Source of the DNA: Clostridiales bacterium
Lineage (GTDB): Bacteria; Bacillota; Clostridia; Christensenellales; Aristaeellaceae
Direction of reading: 5' to 3'
NCBI GenBank assembly: GCA_004557805.1
Contig: SFFS01000029.1
Location: 1-18,358 of the forward strand
Length of the DNA stretch: 18,358 bases
The translations under genes were made by a program, and so were the position numbers. The notes beneath the pieces are model-generated. The model was not told where the DNA came from and searched no databases. It saw nothing but the letters and a program-made list of their open reading frames with translations. Below, piece after piece: positions 13,847-18,358 of this stretch (positions are counted from its first letter, which is position 1; each line of letters opens with the position of its first letter).

Positions 13847-13862
13847 GGGGAGGTTTTTTCTG

Positions 13863-14546
13863 ATGAAGAAGCGCGTTTTCTATACCGAAGCCGCCTATCT
13901 GATCGGCGAAGCCGCCATCGCGCTGGCCACCGCCATGATGGCTTCCGCGGGGTTCGGCGTTTCGATGGTCGTCGCGCCCGCGTATCTTGTACACCTGAAG
14001 CTGTCTCAGACGCTGCCGTGGTTCACGTTCGGCTGCGCGGAGCTGGCGCTGCAGGTCGTTCTCGTCGCCGCGACGATGCTCTTCCTGGGCCGGTTCCGGC
14101 TGTCGCTGCTGTTCTCGTTCGCAACGGCGTTCCTCTACAGCGCCATGCTGGACGGCTTTTCCGCGCTGATCGCGCTGCTCCCCGCGCCGGGCCTTGCGGG
14201 ACGCCTGCTCGTCTACGGCGGGGGCATCGTCATCTGCTCGTTCGGCGTTTCCTGCATGTTCCATACGTATATTTCGCCTGCGGCGTATGAGATGTTCGTC
14301 AAGGAGGTTTCAGGCCGCTTCGGCCGCGACCTCAACCGCTTCAAGCTGGGCTACGATCTGGCCAGCTGCGCGGCTGCGATTGCGATGTCGTTCGCGTTTT
14401 TCGGCTTCGGAAAATTCGAAGGCGTGAAGGTGGGCACGGTGCTGTGCGCGTTCGTCAACGGGCCGCTGATCGCGCTGTTTTCCCGCCTGCTTGAAAGCCG
14501 TTTCGAGTTCCGCGACAGGCTAAAGCTGCGCAGCCGCTTCGAATAG
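13863..14546 (+). CDS. Integral membrane protein, YczE/YitT-like (DUF6198-type)
   Basis: A multi-span membrane protein of unknown function; the match to the YczE-like group is by overall pattern and is not certain. 227 residues from the ATG at 13863, with GGGGAGG about nine bases upstream; the ATG six codons earlier (13845) would overlap the hairpin and lacks a site. Hydrophobic segments lie at about residues 10-32, 50-75, 80-100, 105-135 (with PAPGLAGRLLVYGGG), 165-185 and 190-207. The loop FVKEVSGRFGRDLNRFKLGYDL at about 142-163 is charged and probably cytoplasmic, and the C-terminus is basic. It has a likely own promoter. Nothing nearby suggests a substrate. Confidence 0.8.
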   Translation: MKKRVFYTEAAYLIGEAAIALATAMMASAGFGVSMVVAPAYLVHLKLSQTLPWFTFGCAELALQVVLVAATMLFLGRFRLSLLFSFATAFLYSAMLDGFSALIALLPAPGLAGRLLVYGGGIVICSFGVSCMFHTYISPAAYEMFVKEVSGRFGRDLNRFKLGYDLASCAAAIAMSFAFFGFGKFEGVKVGTVLCAFVNGPLIALFSRLLESRFEFRDRLKLRSRFE

Positions 14547-14561
14547 CCGCGCGCCGGATTC

Positions 14562-14582
14562 TTTCAGCGCGGAGCGCTGAAA
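14562..14582. repeat. Inverted repeat after the YczE-like gene
   Basis: TTTCAGCGC (14562-14570) and GCGCTGAAA (14574-14582) form a perfect 9-bp stem with a GGA loop, 16 bases past the stop. It is followed on the plus strand by A residues and not T, so it is a poor intrinsic terminator in either direction, but its position suggests a 3' end function. Confidence 0.5.
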
Positions 14583-14638
14583 AAACCTTCCCGCCGCAGA
14601 ATGCAAAAAAGCCGCAAAAACCGGCGCGGAATTCCCCT

Positions 14639-14666
14639 TTGACTTTTCGGCGGACTATGATACACT
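14639..14666 (+). promoter_or_regulatory. Promoter of the FAD-dependent dehydrogenase gene
   Basis: TTGACT (14639-14644), 16 bases, TACACT (14661-14666). From the end of the -10 to the ATG is 40 bases, with GTTGC directly after the -10 and CGGAGGT nine bases before the ATG. The HAD gene's promoter and leader have the same blocks at the same distances. Confidence 0.65.
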
Positions 14667-14706
14667 GTTGCTTGCGAAAGCAGAACCAACCGGAGGTTTG
14701 AAACGC

Positions 14707-16077
14707 ATGAAATACGACGTCAGCATTGTCGGCGCCGGCCCTGGCGGCATCTTTACGGCCTACGAGCTGAAAACGCGCAGACCGGAACTGAAGATCGCCG
14801 TTTTCGAAACGGGTCATTCGCTTGAAAAGCGCCATTGCCCCATCGACGGTGAAAAGATCAAATCCTGCATCGGCTGCAAGACCTGCTCCATTATGAGCGG
14901 CTTCGGCGGCGCGGGCGCTTTTTCCGACGGCAAATACAACATCACCAACGATTTCGGCGGCACGCTGTATGAATACGTCGGCAAGAAGCAGGCGCTCGAC
15001 CTGATGCATTATGTCGACGAAATCAACATGAAATACGGCGGCGAGGGCACGAAGCTCTACTCCACCGCCGGAACGCAGTTCAAAAAAATCTGCATCCAGA
15101 ACAAGCTGAACCTGCTCGACGCTTCCGTGCGCCATCTGGGCACGGACATCAATTACGTCGTGCTGGAGAATATCTATAATTTCCTGCGCGATCAGGTCGA
15201 TTTCCATTTCGACACGCCCGTCCGTTCCATCCGCGCGCTGGAAAGCGGCTACCGCATCTGCTGCGACGGCGCGGAATACGACTGCGATCAGTGCGTGGTG
15301 TCCGTCGGCCGCAGCGGCAGCAAATGGATGGAAACCGTCTGCCGCGAGCTGCACATCGGCACCAAGTCCAACCGCGTCGATATCGGCGTGCGCGTGGAGC
15401 TGCCCGCCGTGGTCTTCTCCGACCTGACCGACGAGCTGTATGAAAGCAAGATCGTTTACCGCACCGAGAAGTTCGAGGACAACGTCCGCACGTTCTGCAT
15501 GAACCCCTACGGCATCGTCGTCAACGAAAACACCAACGGCATCGTCACCGTCAACGGCCACAGCTATGAGGATAAATCGAAGCAGACCCAGAACACCAAC
15601 TTCGCTCTGCTGGTGAGCAAGCATTTTTCCGAGCCGTTCAAGGATTCCAACGGCTACGGCGAAAGTATCGCCCGCCTGTCGAACATGCTGGGCGGCGGCG
15701 TGATCGTGCAGCGCTTCGGCGACCTCGTTCGCGGCCGCCGCAGCACCGTCAAGCGCGTGGAGGAAGGCCTTGTCACGCCGACGCTCGCCGCAACCCCCGG
15801 CGATCTGAGCCTGGTGCTGCCCAAGCGCATCCTCGACGGCATCATCGAAATGATCTACGCCCTCGACCGCATCGCCCCCGGCACCGCCAACGACGATACG
15901 CTGTTGTACGGCGTGGAGGTCAAGTTCTATAACATGGAAGTGGAAGTGGACGAGCACCTCGAAAGCCGCTATCCCGGCCTGTATATCATCGGCGACGGAA
16001 GCGGCATTACGCATTCGCTTTCGCATGCTTCGGCCAGCGGCGTTTACGTCGCAAGACGAATCGCCGAAAAAGAATAA
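14707..16077 (+). CDS. FAD-dependent dehydrogenase, COG2509-type
   Basis: A flavoprotein oxidoreductase of unassigned substrate. 456 residues from the ATG at 14707 (GGAGGT nine bases upstream). The N-terminal dinucleotide-binding motif is SIVGAGPGGIFTAYEL at 6-21, with the acidic end of strand 2 at E34. Residues 44-60 carry C44, C54, C57 and C60 (CPIDG, then CIGCKTC), followed by the family's GFGGAGAFSDGK at 65-76. A GGGVIVQRFGDL segment and a C-terminal FAD site, GLYIIGDGSGITHSLSHASASGVYVARRI, complete the fold. The cysteine cluster could hold an Fe-S cluster or metal; I know of no proof. It appears monocistronic, with its own promoter and strong hairpins behind it. Confidence 0.9.
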   Translation: MKYDVSIVGAGPGGIFTAYELKTRRPELKIAVFETGHSLEKRHCPIDGEKIKSCIGCKTCSIMSGFGGAGAFSDGKYNITNDFGGTLYEYVGKKQALDLMHYVDEINMKYGGEGTKLYSTAGTQFKKICIQNKLNLLDASVRHLGTDINYVVLENIYNFLRDQVDFHFDTPVRSIRALESGYRICCDGAEYDCDQCVVSVGRSGSKWMETVCRELHIGTKSNRVDIGVRVELPAVVFSDLTDELYESKIVYRTEKFEDNVRTFCMNPYGIVVNENTNGIVTVNGHSYEDKSKQTQNTNFALLVSKHFSEPFKDSNGYGESIARLSNMLGGGVIVQRFGDLVRGRRSTVKRVEEGLVTPTLAATPGDLSLVLPKRILDGIIEMIYALDRIAPGTANDDTLLYGVEVKFYNMEVEVDEHLESRYPGLYIIGDGSGITHSLSHASASGVYVARRIAEKE

Positions 16078-16081
16078 GCGC

Positions 16082-16121
16082 AAAAACGCGCGCCCCTCTC
16101 CCGAGAGAGGGGCGCGCGTTT
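16082..16121. terminator. Shared bidirectional terminator between the dehydrogenase and hydA
   Basis: A perfect 17-bp stem (16084-16100 with 16105-16121) with a four-base CCGA loop lies seven bases after the dehydrogenase stop. On the minus strand it is followed by five T residues (complement of 16082-16086); on the plus strand only by TTT. It can serve both convergent genes. Confidence 0.85.
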
Positions 16122-16161
16122 GTCAGGGAATTTTCAGAGACGCCCTATGTGAAAAATTCTT

Positions 16162-16201
16162 CGGGCCCGCCGCGCATGCCGCCGGGCCCGGTTTCTGTTT
16201 T
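16162..16201. terminator. Second terminator-like inverted repeat in the convergent gap
   Basis: CGGGCCCG occurs at 16162-16169 and 16183-16190; being self-complementary, the two copies can pair around a 13-base loop. On the plus strand GTTTCTGTTTT follows; on the minus strand AAGAATTTTT follows. It could back up the neighbouring 17-bp hairpin in both directions. Confidence 0.5.
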
Positions 16202-16234
16202 CAGGAGCGAGCGGAACCTCCCCGCGCTCCTCCG

Positions 16235-18013
16235 TCACCGCTCCGCCGAGCGGTCCGTATACGTCGTGTGCAGCAGCTCGTGGCTTCTGTGTCCGAGCGG
16301 CGCGCCAAGGAATTCATTGTAAATCTGTTTGATTTCCGGGTTGCGGAAGCTCTCGCGCAGCGGCTTGCGCTCATCCTCATGCAGGATGCCTGCGGCGCGC
16401 TTCTGCCATTTGTCGAGCTTATAATTGCGCGGCTGGCCGCCGCCGGTCACGCAGCCGCCCGGGCAGCCCATCACTTCAATGAAATGATAGTCCGCCTTTC
16501 CGCCCGCCACCTCGTCCATCAGAATTCCCGCGCCCTCAAAGCCGCTCGTCACGGCAACCTTCGCGGTGAATCCTTCCAGGAAGCCGTATTCCGGCAATAC
16601 GTTTTCAAATTTCAGCTCCGCCTTTTTGATCATCGCGCTGCCCTCGATAGGCGCGACGTGCAGCTTCTCAAACGGCAGCGGCCGCCCGGTCGCCAGCTCG
16701 TACACCGTGCGCAGCGCGGCCTCCATCACGCCGCCGGTCATGCCGAAAATATCCGCCGCGCCGGTGCCGTTGCCCATGGGCGAATCGTATTCGCCGTCGG
16801 GCAGTTCGGCGAAATCAATGCCCGCCTCGCGGATCATCTTCGCCAGTTCGCGTACCGTCAGCACCGCATCCACATTGGGCTGGCCGTTGTTCTGCATTTC
16901 AGGCCGCGTAATTTCGAACTTCTTCGCCGTACACGGCATAATGGATACGACGAAAATATCCTCCGGCTTCACGCCGATCTTTTCGGCATAGTAGCTCTTG
17001 ATAATCGCGCCCTCCATCATGTGCGGGCTTTTGCACGTGGACAGGTTCGGAATCTGTCCCGCATAGCGGTGCTCAAGGAACTTGACCCAGCCCGGCGAGC
17101 AGCTGGTGATCATCGGCAGCACAGCCTTGCCGCCCGTCAGCGCCGCCCTGGCGCGCTCGAGGAATTCGCTGCCCTCCTCCATGATCGTCAGATCGGCCGC
17201 GAAATTCGTGTCGAACACGTCGTCGAATTCCAGCTGGCGCAGCGCCGTGGCCAGTTTGCCCGTTACCGGTTCTCCCGCAGGCAGGCCGAACTCCTCGCCG
17301 ATGCTCACACGCACTGCCGGAGCCGTCTGCACCACTACGCGCTTATGCGGATTGCCAAGCGCATCCCACACTTTGTCAATGCTGCTCGTTTCGCTCAGCG
17401 CGTTCACCGGGCAGACGATCGTACACTGTCCGCAGTTGGTGCAGTCGACCTGCCCCATGGTTTTGCCCAGCGCCGGTCCGATGACGGTTTTGAAGCCCCG
17501 GTTCTGTGCGTTCAACACGCCGATTTTCTGAATATCGTTGCAGACCGTCACGCAGCGGCGGCAGAGAATGCATTTGGATGTGTCACGCGTGATCGACGGC
17601 CCGACGTCGAGAATCGCCGCGCTTTTTTCGCCCTTGAAGCGAGCGCGCTCGATCCCCTGTTCAGCCGCCAGCTTCTGCAGTTCGCACTGGTTGTTGCGCG
17701 CGCAGCTGAGACAGTCCTGCGGATGATCGGACAGAATCAGCTCGATGTTCATCTTGCGGGCGCGGCGCACGCGCGCGGAGTTGGTGCGGATAACCATGCC
17801 TTCCTTCACCGGCACCATGCAGCTGGCGGCCAGCGTGCGGAAGCCCTGCACTTCCACCATGCACACGCGGCACGCGCCGTACTGGTGAATCCCCTCCAGA
17901 TAGCAGAGGCTGGGGATATAAATCCCGTTCGCTTTGGCAGCCTGCAAAATGGTCTGCCCTTCGAGCGCCTCGCAGGGCTTACCGTTGATGGTGATATGTA
18001 AAACCTGTGCCAT
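16235..18013 (-). CDS. hydA: NADH-linked [FeFe] hydrogenase catalytic subunit, NuoG-like
   Basis: Catalyses reversible H2 formation; with NuoF- and NuoE-like partners it commonly couples NADH and ferredoxin oxidation by electron bifurcation. 592 residues. In order: an N-terminal [2Fe-2S] domain (C37, C48, C51, C65); a His-Cys3 [4Fe-4S] site (H97, C101, C104, C110); two ferredoxin [4Fe-4S] motifs (C148, C151, C154, C158 and C191, C194, C197, C201); then the H-cluster domain with L1 TSCSPGW (303-309), L2 MPCTAKKFE (C361) and L3 MGCPGGCVTGGGQP (C517, C521). A small-subunit-like tail with YNEFLG covers about 535-585. L1 has Ser where many enzymes have a second Cys. GGGAGG lies six bases before the ATG at 18013. 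It is 51 bases after the hydB-like gene. Confidence 0.97.
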   Translation of the reverse strand: MAQVLHITINGKPCEALEGQTILQAAKANGIYIPSLCYLEGIHQYGACRVCMVEVQGFRTLAASCMVPVKEGMVIRTNSARVRRARKMNIELILSDHPQDCLSCARNNQCELQKLAAEQGIERARFKGEKSAAILDVGPSITRDTSKCILCRRCVTVCNDIQKIGVLNAQNRGFKTVIGPALGKTMGQVDCTNCGQCTIVCPVNALSETSSIDKVWDALGNPHKRVVVQTAPAVRVSIGEEFGLPAGEPVTGKLATALRQLEFDDVFDTNFAADLTIMEEGSEFLERARAALTGGKAVLPMITSCSPGWVKFLEHRYAGQIPNLSTCKSPHMMEGAIIKSYYAEKIGVKPEDIFVVSIMPCTAKKFEITRPEMQNNGQPNVDAVLTVRELAKMIREAGIDFAELPDGEYDSPMGNGTGAADIFGMTGGVMEAALRTVYELATGRPLPFEKLHVAPIEGSAMIKKAELKFENVLPEYGFLEGFTAKVAVTSGFEGAGILMDEVAGGKADYHFIEVMGCPGGCVTGGGQPRNYKLDKWQKRAAGILHEDERKPLRESFRNPEIKQIYNEFLGAPLGHRSHELLHTTYTDRSAER

Positions 18014-18037
18014 ATTGAACCTCCCGCTTTGTTTTCG

Positions 18038-18053
18038 GTGCGCTGACGCGCAC
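18038..18053. repeat. Small hairpin in the hydB-hydA gap
   Basis: GTGCGC (18038-18043) and GCGCAC (18048-18053) form a perfect 6-bp stem with a TGAC loop, upstream of the hydA ribosome site. There is no T-run. It may tune the hydB:hydA ratio; this is speculative. Confidence 0.4.
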
Positions 18054-18064
18054 GGTTTCGAGCG

Positions 18065-18358
18065 TCACTCGCCGCTGTATTTCTCAATCGCCCCGAACTT
18101 GCAGTTGGATGCGCACGCGCCGCACGAAACGCACTTTGCCGGATCGATTCTGTGCGGCCTGCGCACCTCGCCCGCAATGGCGTCGGCCGGGCAGTTGCGC
18201 TTGCACAGCGTGCAGCCGCGGCATTTATCCGCATCGATGCGGTATTTCACCATCGCCGCGCAGACGAACGCCTCGCATTTATGGCGCTGGATATGATCGA
18301 TATACTCCTGCCGGAAGTATTTCAGCGTGGAAAGCACGGGGTTCGGAGCCGTCTGCCC
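18065..18358 (-). CDS. hydB: NuoF-like hydrogenase subunit HydB, C-terminal fragment (5' end beyond window)
   Basis: This is the flavin/NADH-binding partner of the hydrogenase; only the last 97 residues are inside the window. The frame is open to the edge and begins GQTAPNPVLSTLKYFRQEY, the usual end of the NuoF core. It is followed by two cysteines of the NuoF cluster region (CEAFVC) and a C-terminal ferredoxin domain with two full [4Fe-4S] motifs, CRGCTLCKRNCP and CVSCGACASNC. The extra ferredoxin domain distinguishes HydB-type hydrogenase/bifurcating subunits from plain complex I NuoF. A GTG at 18335-18337 is internal and not a start. An upstream NuoE-like hydC is expected outside the window. 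Confidence 0.93.
   Translation of the reverse strand, partial: GQTAPNPVLSTLKYFRQEYIDHIQRHKCEAFVCAAMVKYRIDADKCRGCTLCKRNCPADAIAGEVRRPHRIDPAKCVSCGACASNCKFGAIEKYSGE

Noticed and set aside
14455..16083. 542-codon open frame on the minus strand opposite the FAD dehydrogenase
   Set aside because: Antisense to a gene with clear FAD motifs; Val/Asp/Ala/His-rich low-information sequence and no start signals.
16025..18001. 658-codon open frame on the plus strand opposite hydA
   Set aside because: Mirror of hydA's GC-rich third positions; Arg/Ala/His-rich, no ribosome site, no domain, while hydA has every cluster motif.
18065..18337. Free-standing 90-residue ferredoxin starting at GTG 18337
   Set aside because: The frame is open to the window edge and the upstream residues GQTAPNP belong to the NuoF-like core, so it is the tail of a larger protein.
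1..18358. CRISPR array, tRNA, rRNA, integrase or transposase
   Set aside because: No direct-repeat/spacer pattern, no cloverleaf, and no recombinase motifs seen in any gap or frame.

Overview
The window looks like part of a chromosome from a moderately GC-rich, anaerobic, Gram-positive Clostridia-type bacterium (Bacillota, perhaps Christensenellales or a relative). The grounds are purine-rich AGGAGG-type ribosome binding sites at nearly every gene, the rpmG-secE-nusG-rplK-rplA block, a CUT1 sugar ABC importer with no linked ATPase, and a NADH-linked [FeFe] hydrogenase. The taxonomic call is inference. I see no phage, insertion sequence, CRISPR array, tRNA or rRNA.

Layout. (1) 1-4712, minus strand: a sugar isomerase-like gene, a solute-binding protein and two permeases, the last cut by the window edge. 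GC-rich stem-loops sit in the gaps on either side of the binding-protein gene. (2) 4777-6788, minus: a three-gene operon with two 11-nt overlaps. It encodes a small protein whose C-terminal half resembles acyl carrier protein without the phosphopantetheine serine, a type II cysteine desulfurase and SufE. Its promoter overlaps the promoter of a divergent AraC-family regulator (6875-7822, plus). (3) 7832-9076, minus: an S41 peptidase-like protein without a signal peptide. (4) 9253-11527, minus: the core translation/secretion/transcription operon rpmG-secE-nusG-rplK-rplA, with a good sigma-A promoter, a probable L1-binding regulatory RNA before rplK and a strong terminator. rpmG (53 codons) is short and easily missed. 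(5) 11528-11994: the longest non-coding stretch, holding four consecutive long inverted repeats between two outward-facing promoters. (6) 11995-16077, plus: a HAD-family hydrolase, a cytoplasmic type I asparaginase, a YczE-like membrane protein and an FAD-dependent dehydrogenase of the COG2509 type. Three of these have their own TTGACT-type promoters. (7) 16235-18358, minus: the NuoG-like catalytic subunit of an [FeFe] hydrogenase, preceded by the C-terminus of its NuoF-like partner.

Working together: region 1 imports and isomerises an unidentified sugar. Region 2 mobilises sulfur from cysteine for Fe-S or thiolation chemistry. Region 7 reoxidises NADH and ferredoxin by making H2 and carries many Fe-S clusters. 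The most unusual items are the ACP-like gene fused by overlap to a cysteine desulfurase operon, the hairpin array at 11719-11875, the fully interleaved divergent promoters at 6814-6856, and a terminator-like hairpin at the very start of a predicted transcript (13803-13846).
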